Source: Blastopirellula marina
GTDB lineage: Bacteria; Planctomycetota; Planctomycetia; Pirellulales; Pirellulaceae
DNA length: 64,000 nt
Assembly (NCBI RefSeq): GCF_002967765.1
Contig: NZ_PUHY01000015.1
Coordinates: 248,001 to 312,000, forward strand
Reading direction: 5' to 3'
The notes under the pieces are model-generated. The model was not told the origin of the DNA and made no database searches. It saw only the letters and a list, made by a program, of their open reading frames with translations. This document shows positions 46,588-54,463 of the stretch, in pieces. The stretch's first letter is position 1. Each line of letters opens with the position of its first letter. The position numbers and the translations under genes were made by a program.

Positions 46588-47406
46588 TCAGCCAACGAGA
46601 TAAAGGTCGTGCTCGGTTCGTTGCAAAATGTCCAGCGGAATCGCACCCGTGAGTCGACTCCAGAATCCAAGATTGGGAGGAATACCGAGGACCAGCAAGT
46701 CCGCCTCCCATTTATTTGCGTAAGGGATCAGTACGCGTCGAACAGGCCCGACCAAACAGCCAGTCTCTAAGTCGTAACGCTGCGTTTGGCAATAATCACG
46801 CATCGCCTGAAACGCATTCGATTTCTGATTCGCAGCGGCACCGATCCCTAGCAACCGACAATGAGCGTCCGGCAGCGGATTCTGTGCCAAGAAGGAACGA
46901 ATCGCTCGGGCTGAAGCATCCGAACGGTCGTAAACTAAAAGCACTCGTTGGGGAGTGCTGAGGATTCCACGAGATACGTAATGCGGAAGCCGAGAACGAG
47001 CGGTAAGTTCCAGGTGTTGCCAGGGCGTTAAGTCGTAAGGATACGATTGACCTTGAATTGGACAGCAGGAAACCAACAAATCGTGATACTGCGACTCGCG
47101 AACCAGGTTTTCGATTGTGTCCCCCTCGGTGCCGCGAGATGTCGCCTCAATTTCCAAGCGAGCACCGACCTCCAGTAAGTGATCGTGTGAGAACGACTGG
47201 CGAAGTTCGAGATGGGCACGTTGACCCGATTCCGCCAGCATATGGGCCGCTGAGACAATACGCTCGCTCGATTGCGAGTCCTGCGATTCCAACGCGGAAA
47301 GTCCATGCAGGCGAGCGTAAGCACCTTGAGCGATCAATGCCGCTAACTCGATAGCCCGATCGCAGCCGCTACAGCCGCTCAAGTGGACGAGTACGCTTTT
47401 CAGCAT
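46588..47406 (-). CDS. universal stress protein, tandem UspA-like domains
   Basis: The 272-residue protein has two Usp-like halves. The first begins MLKSVLVHLSGCSGCDRAIELAALIAQGAYARLHGLSAL; the second begins about residue 150 with RVLLVYDRSDASARAIRSFLAQN. The end ELLVLGIPPN-like segment (ADLLVLGIPPNLGFWSRLTGAIPLDILQRTEHDLYLV) corresponds to the GxxxxG-S ATP-binding element, but the canonical G-2x-G-9x-G(S/T) pattern is degenerate. The N-terminal CSGCDR is unusual. It is divergent from a LysR gene, with operator-like repeats between them. Confidence 0.85.
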   Translation of the reverse strand: MLKSVLVHLSGCSGCDRAIELAALIAQGAYARLHGLSALESQDSQSSERIVSAAHMLAESGQRAHLELRQSFSHDHLLEVGARLEIEATSRGTEGDTIENLVRESQYHDLLVSCCPIQGQSYPYDLTPWQHLELTARSRLPHYVSRGILSTPQRVLLVYDRSDASARAIRSFLAQNPLPDAHCRLLGIGAAANQKSNAFQAMRDYCQTQRYDLETGCLVGPVRRVLIPYANKWEADLLVLGIPPNLGFWSRLTGAIPLDILQRTEHDLYLVG

Positions 47407-47514
47407 GATGCTTCTTTCTGAACTATTCCCTGATCCCGTTCCTGGATGTTCGACATCCCGTAAGGTTTATACGCACTTTCGACCCCCGCGGGCACAGTCA
47501 TTCTTTCAACTAGA

Positions 47515-47574
47515 GGCATCGAAAATTTCTATGTTCGAGAATCGTTTTAGGGGGGTATGGAAATTTTCTATGCC
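47515..47574. promoter_or_regulatory. two operator-like near-palindromes between usp and the LysR gene
   Basis: CATCGAAAATTTCTATG (47517-47533) and TATGGAAATTTTCTATG (47556-47572) agree at 14 of 17 positions. Each is close to its own reverse complement (form ATnG-N7-CTAT, a T-N11-A type pattern as bound by LysR proteins). Centres are 39 bases apart. They lie 110-170 bases upstream of the universal stress gene and 175-230 bases upstream of the LysR start. The remainder of the 341-base gap shows nothing else I can name. Confidence 0.5.
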
Positions 47575-47747
47575 AGCAAAACTTCTGACGATAAATTAGG
47601 TGTCAGGGGACAGGCGTTTCGCCAGATTGCGGTTTCCGCGCGCGGTTGCCTTGCTAGAATGTGGCACCACCCTTCGCCGAATTAATATGAAGGGTGGCGA
47701 ATGCGAAGCCCCACGATTGCCACGAACACGATGGACAAATTGCCTAC

Positions 47748-48686
47748 ATGATCGAGCGCCTGCAGGATCTCAATTTTCTTCATTTGTTCTACTTTTGGGT
47801 TGCCGTTCGCCAGGGAAGTATTACGGCTGCTTGCGAGCACCTTCATCTTTCGCAGCCGACCGTCAGCTCGCAGATCAAAAAACTGGAGAAATCACTCGGT
47901 CATCAATTGTTCGATCGCAGCGGTCGCGAGCAGCAACTGACCGAAGTCGGTGCGATGGTAATGGAGTATGCCGACGAAATTTTTTCGACCGGTCGTGAGA
48001 TGCTTGGCAGCTTGCGCGGTATGGAGACTGAGCAAACGCTTCGTCTGAATGTCGGAGTTCCGATGTATGTTCCCAAGCTGATTACATATCGGCTCTTGGA
48101 AGTGGCCCTCCGATTTCCGACGCCGGTCCAAATCGATTACCACGAAGCTCCGATGGAACAGTTGGTGGACGATCTGGTTCATCATCGACACGATGTCATC
48201 ATCTCGGATCGACCGATAGCTTCCGATGGCCGTCTTAGCAGTTTTAATCATCCACTTGGTGATTGTTCCGTCGCCTTTTGTGCGGTGAAGCCGCTGGCCG
48301 AACAGCTCCGCGCGGACTTTCCAAGTTCGTTGCAGCGAGCCCCAATGCTGATGCCGTCTCCTTCTACGGCGCTGCGTCGAAGTCTCGATCATTGGTTCGA
48401 TCAGCACGATATTTGTCCTAAGGTGGTCGCCCAGTTTGACGATAGCGCGATGCTGAAGGAGTTTGGCAGCGGAGGTGCAGGCGTGTTTCCAACGCCGGTG
48501 GCCGTGATTGATCGCGTCTGCCGTCAATACGATGTGGAGGTAATTGGGACGCTGGAAGATGTACGAAGTCATTTCTTCGCGATCACCTCGCAGCGACGAC
48601 TCATTCATCCGGTGGTGGTTGCGATTTCGGAGGAAGCGCCAAAGATCTTGCTCGATATGCGGAAAGGCAACAGCATCGGGGAATAG
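47748..48686 (+). CDS. LysR-type transcriptional regulator, NhaR-like
   Basis: The 312-residue protein has an N-terminal winged helix-turn-helix (LHLFYFWVAVRQGSITAACEHLHLSQPTVSSQIKKLEKSLGHQLFDRSGR). The first segment, LNFLHLFYFWVAVRQGSI, is typical of NhaR, the Na+/H+ stress regulator, rather than of average LysR proteins. The effector-binding domain follows (LRLNVGVPMYVPKLITYRLLEVALRF and FGSGGAGVFPTPVAVID). ATG 47748 gives the normal N-terminus. No nhaA is adjacent; possible targets are the divergent universal stress and bestrophin genes or the downstream PPK2 gene. Confidence 0.92.
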   Translation: MIERLQDLNFLHLFYFWVAVRQGSITAACEHLHLSQPTVSSQIKKLEKSLGHQLFDRSGREQQLTEVGAMVMEYADEIFSTGREMLGSLRGMETEQTLRLNVGVPMYVPKLITYRLLEVALRFPTPVQIDYHEAPMEQLVDDLVHHRHDVIISDRPIASDGRLSSFNHPLGDCSVAFCAVKPLAEQLRADFPSSLQRAPMLMPSPSTALRRSLDHWFDQHDICPKVVAQFDDSAMLKEFGSGGAGVFPTPVAVIDRVCRQYDVEVIGTLEDVRSHFFAITSQRRLIHPVVVAISEEAPKILLDMRKGNSIGE

Positions 48687-48838
48687 ACGAAGTCGAGCAT
48701 TCGGATCCAATGTTCACATCTCTGTTCGCTGGCATGTCTACGCTTCGTTCTTCAAGATTTAACTTGGGATGCGTGTTAGCTTTGCTAAACTCGATGCATT
48801 GTCACCAAGTGTCTTTATTCATTCGCCAACTGCGAGCC

Positions 48839-49753
48839 ATGAACGACCCACGCCCCTACGACGAGCACGAACGCCTGCACGAAGAAATCCTCGACTCACT
48901 TGACGAAGAATTCGAGGCAGAACTTGAAGATGCCATGATGGAGCGGGACGAGGCTCGCATAGAAGGAGACGGCAAGGGGCGATTGCCTCGACGCGTCTAC
49001 TTCCGCGAGCTTCTTCAGCTACAGCGTGAATTGATCAAATTGCAAAGCTGGGTAGTCGAGAACAATGCCCGTGTTGCGGTACTATTTGAAGGACGAGATG
49101 CGGCAGGGAAGGGGGGAGCGATCAAGCGTATCACGCAGCGCTTGAATCCGCGTGTGTGCCGAGTGGTCGCCTTATCGGCTCCGTCGGAGCGAGAGAAAAC
49201 GCAGTGGTACTTCCAAAGGTACGTGAACCATTTACCTGCTGCTGGCGAGATCGTGCTGTTCGATCGAAGCTGGTACAACCGAGCCGGTGTGGAGCGGGTA
49301 ATGGGGTTCTGCACAGAGAACCAACTCGAAGAGTTCTTTCGCACGGTCCCGGAGTTCGAGCAGATGCTGGTCCGCTCGGGGATGTACCTAATAAAGTACT
49401 GGTTTTCGATCAGCGACGAAGAGCAACAGTTTCGCTTTCAGTGTCGTATTCATGACCCACTCAAACAGTGGAAATTGAGCCCGATGGATTTAGAGTCGCG
49501 ACGAAGGTGGGAGCAATACACGGTCGCTAAGGAAGAAATGTTTGCGCGAACGAACATCCCTGATGCTCAGTGGTGGGTTGTTGAAGCAGACGATAAAAAG
49601 CGAGCTCGGCTGAACTGTATGCATCACTTTCTGCAGCAGATCCCTTATACGGAAGTCCCACAGCCAGAAATTTCTCTGCCGCCTCGTGAGCACGAAGAGG
49701 GCTATAAGAGGCGCCCTCTGCCAGAAGACGTCTTCGTGCCGTCGATCTATTAG
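48839..49753 (+). CDS. ppk2: polyphosphate kinase 2 (PPK2)
   Basis: The 304-residue protein starts at ATG 48839, with a likely promoter TTGGGA-N16-TAAACT at 48764-48791. PPK2 motifs are clear: VLFEGRDAAGKGGAIKRI (Walker A), APSEREKTQWYFQRYVNHLPAAGEIVLFDRSWYNRAGVERVMGF (Walker B and lid), and KYWFSISDEEQQFRFQCR. PPK2 enzymes phosphorylate nucleotides from polyphosphate or make polyphosphate. The Glu-rich N-terminal 50 residues are typical of PPK2 class I. The stop overlaps the end of the convergent GH43 gene by four bases. Confidence 0.95.
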   Translation: MNDPRPYDEHERLHEEILDSLDEEFEAELEDAMMERDEARIEGDGKGRLPRRVYFRELLQLQRELIKLQSWVVENNARVAVLFEGRDAAGKGGAIKRITQRLNPRVCRVVALSAPSEREKTQWYFQRYVNHLPAAGEIVLFDRSWYNRAGVERVMGFCTENQLEEFFRTVPEFEQMLVRSGMYLIKYWFSISDEEQQFRFQCRIHDPLKQWKLSPMDLESRRRWEQYTVAKEEMFARTNIPDAQWWVVEADDKKRARLNCMHHFLQQIPYTEVPQPEISLPPREHEEGYKRRPLPEDVFVPSIY

Positions 49754-50748
49754 TTTTCAGAAGTGATCTTGAGTGGTCTAGCGAGAACCCCTTCGTTGCT
49801 AATCGTGATTGGCTTGATGTGACCGTTCTCATCGAACTCCATCCGATCGATGCAGGTCACGCGTGAATTACCGTCGGTCTCGCCAAGCGGGCGTCGATGG
49901 TAAACCGCGTAATACTCGTCTGTCCCTGGAATATGAATCACTGAGTGGTGTCCGGCGCCAGTGGCGATTTTGGGATCTTGCTGTAAAACTTTTCCGATCC
50001 GCTTGAACGGACCGAATGGTGAGTCTGCAATCGCATAGGCCACGCTATAGTTGGGGCCAGTCCATCCACCTTCCGACCACATGAAGTAATACTTGTTATT
50101 GCGGATGAACATGAATGGGCCTTCGACATAACCGTCTGGCGTGATCTCTTGAAAGGTTGTTCCGTCTTCAAATGGTATGAAGCCGGAGAAGTCGTCGTTG
50201 AGTTGAGCGATATTGCAATGTCGCCAACCACCATAAATCAGGAAATACTTGCCATCCTTGTCCTTGAATGCAAATTGATCAATCGGTTGGGCACCATTGT
50301 GAAACTTATCGATCAGTGGCTTACCAAGATGATCTTTAAAAGGACCCGCCGGTTTGTCAGCTACCGCCACGCCGATGCCGCCTAGTTGATCGTTGTTTTG
50401 GATGTCATTTGCACCGAAAAAGAAGTAGTACTTTCCGTCCTTCTCAATGATGGAAGGAGCCCACATTGCACGGCGAGCCCATTTGATTTCCTGGTTGTCC
50501 AAGATGCGTGGATGCTTGGTCCACGTGACGAGATCCTTCGAGGAAAAGCAGTCGAAGAACGTTTGCTCGTCGTAGGGCGCGGAGTAGGTCGGGTAGATCC
50601 AATAGGTATCTTCGAAAAGGATTCCTTCCGGATCGGCATACCAGCCTTCAAATACAGGATTTCCAGATTTCACTGACTTCTCGTGAGCGTACATCGAAGT
50701 GTTGAACGTCACAGTCAGGAGCAAGATCAAGGAGAGAGTTCGAGTCAT
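49750..50748 (-). CDS. secreted glycoside hydrolase family 43 protein
   Basis: The protein of about 332 residues starts at ATG 50748 with a signal peptide (MTRTLSLILLLTVTFNTSMYA). The five-bladed GH43 propeller is indicated by NPVFEGWYADPEGILFEDTYWIYPT with the general base Asp, WAPSIIEKDGKYYFFFGANDI, IDQFAFKDKDGKYFLIYGG with a middle Asp region, and GYVEGPFMFIRNNKYYFMWSEGGW with the catalytic Glu. Substrates of GH43 are arabinans, xylans or galactans. The longer open frame upstream overlaps the groEL terminator region and is rejected. Confidence 0.92.
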   Translation of the reverse strand: MTRTLSLILLLTVTFNTSMYAHEKSVKSGNPVFEGWYADPEGILFEDTYWIYPTYSAPYDEQTFFDCFSSKDLVTWTKHPRILDNQEIKWARRAMWAPSIIEKDGKYYFFFGANDIQNNDQLGGIGVAVADKPAGPFKDHLGKPLIDKFHNGAQPIDQFAFKDKDGKYFLIYGGWRHCNIAQLNDDFSGFIPFEDGTTFQEITPDGYVEGPFMFIRNNKYYFMWSEGGWTGPNYSVAYAIADSPFGPFKRIGKVLQQDPKIATGAGHHSVIHIPGTDEYYAVYHRRPLGETDGNSRVTCIDRMEFDENGHIKPITISNEGVLARPLKITSEN

Positions 50749-50871
50749 GGATTCTTCTGGATGCAAAGGAGCGTCGGGCATTACTTCCGTCATTCTAGAC
50801 GCCAATTTTTTCCGGGAAGAGCAACTCGAATGAATCGAAGCAAAAAGATCGAATCCTTTCGGTGCGAACAC

Positions 50872-50906
50872 AAAAAAAGCCTGCCAAATTGAGATCTGGC
50901 AGGCTT
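50872..50906 (-). terminator. rho-independent terminator of groESL
   Basis: On the minus strand AAGCCTGCCA and TGGCAGGCTT pair around a 10-base loop and are followed by a run of T. It starts 26 bases after the groEL stop codon. Confidence 0.92.
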
Positions 50907-50931
50907 ACTTGTTTCAGAATGTACTTACCGA

Positions 50932-52545
50932 TTAGTACATGTCGTCGTGGCTGTGGCCACCCTTCTTGTCGGCCTTTGGCTTCTCAGCGATCAAGGCATC
51001 GCTGGTCAGCAGCAAGGTCGCGACACTAGCCGAATTGGCCAGGGCGGTCTTGGTGACCTTGGCTGGGTCGATGACGCCCGACTTAACCAGGTCTTCGTAG
51101 GTATCGGTCAACGCGTTGTAACCCTGGTTGCCTTTGCTTTCCAAGATCTTTTCGCAGATGATACTACCGTCTTTACCAGCGTTGGTGGCGATCGTGGTGA
51201 TCGGAGCACGGCAAGCACGGATGACGATGTTGAAACCGATTTCTTCGTCGTGGCTCAGGCCTTCGGCACTCACCTTCGACGAAGCTCGCAGCAGAGCAAC
51301 ACCACCGCCTGGAAGAATGCCTTCAGCAGCGGCAGCACGCGTGGCGTGCAAAGCGTCTTCAACGCGAGCCTTCTTTTCCTTCATTTCGCTTTCGGTCGCG
51401 GCACCGACGTTGACCTTAGCGACACCGCCAGCCAACTTGGCCAGACGTTCTTCCAGCTTTTCCTTGTCGTAGTCGCTGGTCGAGTTGTCGATTTCGCGGC
51501 GGATCTGAGCGATACGATCCTTGATGTTCTGAGTATCGCCAGCACCTTCGATGATCGTGGTGTTGTCCTTGTCGATGATCACCTTCTTGGCGCGACCGAG
51601 TTCGGCCAAACCGAGGTTTTCGAGCTTAATGCCCAGGCTTTCAAAGATGGCAGTACCACCGGTCAGGATGGCGATGTCTTCCATCATGGCCTTACGGCGA
51701 TCGCCGTAGCCAGGAGCCTTCACGGCGACACACTTGAAGGTGCCACGCAGGCGGTTGATAACCAGCGTTGCCAATGCTTCACCGTCAACGTCTTCGGCGA
51801 TGATCAACAGTGGCTTGCTTTGCTGGACGACCGCTTCCAGAACTGGAACCAGATCTTTGATGTTGCTGATCTTCTTCTCGAAAACCAGAACGTAGCAATC
51901 TTCCAGGTCGCAGGTCATCGTGGCCGGATCGGTCACGAAGTAAGGCGAAAGGTAACCGCGATCGAACTGCATGCCTTCGACCCATTCCACTTCCGTGGCG
52001 AGCGACTTGCCTTCGTCGACGGTGATCACGCCGTCCTTACCGACCTTTTCCATGGCGTCGGCCAGGAGTTCGCCGATTTCGCGATCGTTGTTGGAAGCGA
52101 TGGAACCAACGTTGGCCATTTCTTCCTTCTTCTTGATCGGAATCGACATGCCGTTCAGTTCGGCGGTGATGGCTGCGACAGCCTTTTCGATACCGGCCTT
52201 CATCTGAATTGGGTTCACACCGGAGACAACAGCCTTCAAACCTTCGTTGAAGATCGCTTCGGCCATCAGCGTGGCGGTGGTGGTACCGTCACCTGCGACG
52301 TCCGAAGTCTTGCTGGCAACTTCGCGAACCATTTGAGCGCCCATGTTTTCATAGACGTCTTCCAGTTCGATTTCCTTGGCAACGGTTACGCCGTCTTTCG
52401 TGACGGTCGGGCTGCCAAAGCTCTTCTGGATGATAACGTTGCGTCCCTTAGGACCCAGCGTCGTTTTGACGGCCTTCGCCAGCTTCGATACGCCGCGGCG
52501 GATCGCTTCGCGAGCTTCTTGATCAAAGGCGATGATCTTTGCCAT
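50932..52545 (-). CDS. groEL: 60 kDa chaperonin GroEL
   Basis: The 537-residue protein has all chaperonin landmarks: [40 protein letters not shown] (ATP site), [12 protein letters not shown] and [17 protein letters not shown]. Length is normal. The C-terminus is [15 protein letters not shown] rather than the GGM-repeat tail of the housekeeping E. coli-type GroEL. The N-terminal [18 protein letters not shown] is typical of planctomycete GroEL; genomes of this group often carry several groEL copies. It is cotranscribed with groES, 69 bases downstream of it. Confidence 0.97.
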   Translation of the reverse strand: MAKIIAFDQEAREAIRRGVSKLAKAVKTTLGPKGRNVIIQKSFGSPTVTKDGVTVAKEIELEDVYENMGAQMVREVASKTSDVAGDGTTTATLMAEAIFNEGLKAVVSGVNPIQMKAGIEKAVAAITAELNGMSIPIKKKEEMANVGSIASNNDREIGELLADAMEKVGKDGVITVDEGKSLATEVEWVEGMQFDRGYLSPYFVTDPATMTCDLEDCYVLVFEKKISNIKDLVPVLEAVVQQSKPLLIIAEDVDGEALATLVINRLRGTFKCVAVKAPGYGDRRKAMMEDIAILTGGTAIFESLGIKLENLGLAELGRAKKVIIDKDNTTIIEGAGDTQNIKDRIAQIRREIDNSTSDYDKEKLEERLAKLAGGVAKVNVGAATESEMKEKKARVEDALHATRAAAAEGILPGGGVALLRASSKVSAEGLSHDEEIGFNIVIRACRAPITTIATNAGKDGSIICEKILESKGNQGYNALTDTYEDLVKSGVIDPAKVTKTALANSASVATLLLTSDALIAEKPKADKKGGHSHDDMY

Positions 52546-52614
52546 CGATGGTTTCTCCTAAAAATTCTTATTCGTCAGAGGTTGTACGGGTAGGGATGGA
52601 AGCCGAACCGAGGC

Positions 52615-52947
52615 CTAGCCTTCGATGACTGCCAGGATGTCGTCTTCGCGAAGCAGGATGACTTCTTCATCGCCAACGGTGAACGTGTCGCTGCCGGCAT
52701 ACATGCTGAAGACAACCTTGTCGCCTTCTTTGACCTGCAGCGGGCTACGGCTGCCGTCGTCCAACAGACGGCCACTGCCCACGCTGACAACAACACCGCG
52801 GGACGGCTTGTTCTTGGCGGTTTCTGGCAGGAAGATCCCACCAGCGGTCTTTTCTTCCAATTCGTCGCGACGGACCACCACGCGATCGCCCAGCGGCTGC
52901 AAACGTTGTTTGGTGCTCGAAGCCTTCTTTTTCGTAGCCGTTGCCAT
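52615..52947 (-). CDS. groES: 10 kDa co-chaperonin GroES
   Basis: The protein has 110 residues from ATG 52947, which is preceded by GGAGGAAGG. It has a Lys/Thr-rich extension of about 12 residues (MATATKKKASSTKQ) and then the standard domain: RLQPLGDRVVVRRDELEEKTAGGIFLPETAKNKPSRGVVVSVGSG (mobile loop included), VKEGDKVVFSMYAGSDTFTVGDEEVILLREDDILAVIEG. The N-terminal extension is longer than in most GroES proteins. It is the first gene of the groESL operon, with a long leader of about 150 bases from the predicted sigma-54 promoter. Confidence 0.97.
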   Translation of the reverse strand: MATATKKKASSTKQRLQPLGDRVVVRRDELEEKTAGGIFLPETAKNKPSRGVVVSVGSGRLLDDGSRSPLQVKEGDKVVFSMYAGSDTFTVGDEEVILLREDDILAVIEG

Positions 52948-53071
52948 GCTCTTGCCTTCCTCCAGAAAACTAGGGGGTGCTGTTTCCTGCACTTCCGTCA
53001 GGAAACGCCGATGCGGGATATGAATGGATTTGGCAGGCAAGCGAGGTAAGTCTAAACCTCATCCGACTGCC

Positions 53072-53088
53072 ATTGTTGCGCGAACAAT
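53072..53088. repeat. short palindrome in the groES leader
   Basis: ATTGTT-GCGCG-AACAAT is a palindrome with 6-base arms, about 10-25 bases downstream of the predicted sigma-54 transcription start. It is not a CIRCE element; no TTAGCACTC-N9-GAGTGCTAA was found in the region. It may be an operator or a leader hairpin. Confidence 0.4.
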
Positions 53089-53105
53089 TGCGTGCGGTGC
53101 TAAGA

Positions 53106-53122
53106 AGCAACTACTGTGCCAA
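53106..53122 (-). promoter_or_regulatory. sigma-54 (-24/-12) promoter of groESL
   Basis: On the minus strand TTGGCACAGTAGTTGCT fits the consensus TTGGCAC-N5-TTGCW at every defined position. The GG and GC are exactly 10 bases apart. Transcription would start near 53095, about 150 bases before groES. No competing sigma-70 or sigma-32 pair was recognised. Confidence 0.75.
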
Positions 53123-53177
53123 TAAGTGTCCTTGATGACGTAAGGGCATTGGTGTCAGCAGTTTGTGGCAAATCGAA

Positions 53178-53218
53178 GATCGGCTCGCTTGGCCAGGAAT
53201 GACAAAGGCGAGCCGGTC
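53178..53218. repeat. inverted repeat upstream of the groESL sigma-54 promoter
   Basis: GATCGGCTCGC (53178-53188) and GCGAGCCGGTC (53208-53218) are complementary at 10 of 11 positions with one G-T pair; centres are 30 bases apart. The repeat is centred about 100 bases upstream of the predicted groES start, the usual position of an enhancer site. It could instead be a hairpin at the end of the preceding membrane-protein transcript, but no T-run follows. Confidence 0.5.
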
Positions 53219-53296
53219 TGCCAATGTGGCAGAACTGACTCGCCAGAAGGTTGTCACTCGTGGCAGAGCGAAGATTCGTGCTCAGAAGCAAGAGAT

Positions 53297-53587
53297 TTAT
53301 TGATTCAAAGCGCCTGAGAAGTGGCTGCCACCACCTAGAACAAAGCTGAGAATCGCGACGCCGGTCCAAATCATCATCAGTTGCCGAGCCTGATACTTGT
53401 CGACATTGACCCAACCCAAAACGAATGCGACGAGAAAACCCAACCCCAGACAGACTAATGAACCGAGAGAGAGGCCCCCTAATAAGGGGTCGCCATGCTG
53501 GAACATCTTAATGACGATAACGACATAACAGCCGATCGAAATGATGCCGAGAATACCGAGAAGGAAAAGTAGCAGAATCGCGATCAT
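53297..53587 (-). CDS. small membrane protein, paralogue of 53997-54311
   Basis: This 96-residue protein with three hydrophobic helices (about 3-27, 38-62 and 70-86) is preceded by GGGGGAATT. The stretch VVIVIKMFQHGDPLLGGLSLGSLVCLGLGFLVAFVLGWVNVDKYQARQLMMIWTGVAIL aligns with the product of 53997-54311 (FVIILVKMFAYQDIGLAL and GWVYVTKYDSLRFMGFWTAI). The shared positions, such as KMF, GWV-V-KY and W-T--, point to a common origin. I recognise no named family. Function is unknown; the position directly before groESL, same strand, is noted. Confidence 0.78.
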   Translation of the reverse strand: MIAILLLFLLGILGIISIGCYVVIVIKMFQHGDPLLGGLSLGSLVCLGLGFLVAFVLGWVNVDKYQARQLMMIWTGVAILSFVLGGGSHFSGALNQ

Positions 53588-53749
53588 GATCTAATTCCCC
53601 CGAATTAAGTAGCGAGCCCCTGCGTCTCACGGTGAAACGTTGATAAAAGCTTTCTAAACCTCGCGGTGACCACAACGCAAATTCAATTCTGGTTTTGTCA
53701 GCGACTTTTCTCGGAATGTTTACCCGAGGCGCAATCTACCTGCGTTTTC

Positions 53750-53854
53750 TTACGACCGAGGTGGTTGCCGGTCGCGAAAGAGGACCTCAATGAGTCCGAC
53801 CAAGACATCGCCCAGACAACTGAAGAGTTCGAGCAGCGCTTCCATAGCTTCCAT
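53750..53854 (-). CDS. possible small protein of 34 residues
   Basis: The reading frame MEAMEALLELFSCLGDVLVG...FRDRQPPRS begins at ATG 53854 with AGGGAG eight bases upstream and ends in TAA. It encodes an amphipathic or membrane-associated helix followed by a basic tail. Short planctomycete proteins of similar composition seem familiar, but the length makes the call weak. The rest of the 410-base gap (53588-53996) shows no other supported feature. Confidence 0.42.
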   Translation of the reverse strand: MEAMEALLELFSCLGDVLVGLIEVLFRDRQPPRS

Positions 53855-53996
53855 TGGGTACTCCCTGCAATGTGATTTGATTCCTGCAAGGAGATATTCG
53901 CCAATATTCGAGCGTTCTTCCGCTAAATCGCCGGTGGATTTTGCGGATTTTCCACCCGTGCACTGATGGAGTATTCGGCTCGCTACGGAACGCTGG

Positions 53997-54311
53997 TTAT
54001 CGATAACTCAGCAAGTTTTCACTCTGCATGAGCATCAAGGTATACGCCACAGCGAAGAGAAACTGGGCGAAGGAGATTGCCGTCCAAAAGCCCATGAACC
54101 TAAGCGAATCGTATTTGGTGACGTAGACCCAGCCGCCGATAAAAGCGATCAACACGCCAAAACCAGAGCAAAGCGTGAGTAGCAGCGAGATCAATGCGAG
54201 CCCGATATCTTGGTAGGCGAACATCTTCACTAAGATGATCACGAAGCAAACCAGATTGACGATACCCAGTCCCCAACACATCGCCAGCAGCATGGTTTCT
54301 GCAACAGCCAT
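53997..54311 (-). CDS. small membrane protein, paralogue of 53297-53587
   Basis: The protein of about 104 residues starts at ATG 54311 behind GGGGAGAGAG, with three hydrophobic helices. It shares the K-M-F, GWVYVTKY and W-T pattern with the neighbouring gene at 53297-53587 and appears to be a diverged copy. A longer open frame upstream adds 20 residues but lacks a ribosome binding site. The gene is in the same orientation as groESL and its neighbours, with about 140 bases to the next gene. Function is unknown. Confidence 0.78.
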   Translation of the reverse strand: MAVAETMLLAMCWGLGIVNLVCFVIILVKMFAYQDIGLALISLLLTLCSGFGVLIAFIGGWVYVTKYDSLRFMGFWTAISFAQFLFAVAYTLMLMQSENLLSYR

Positions 54312-54463
54312 GATCTCTCTCCCCAAATTTAACCGCTTGGCGAGCGACCCACAGCGGGCACATTCGGCCAAGGATATCTAGGTCGAGAAAAAAGGGGGAG
54401 CAAGCGGACGATTATTAACCACGTGGAAATCGTGACCTAACCGTTACAACCGGTATTTTCTAC

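Noticed and set aside
50947-52593. Open frame of 548 codons on the plus strand, opposite groEL
   Set aside because: It is exactly antisense to groEL, whose codon pattern leaves the opposite frame free of stops. The translation has no recognisable motif, and groEL is certain.
52948-53296. CIRCE/HrcA or sigma-32 control of groESL
   Set aside because: No TTAGCACTC-N9-GAGTGCTAA element and no CTTGAA/CCCCAT pair was found; only an isolated TTAGCACC half is present.
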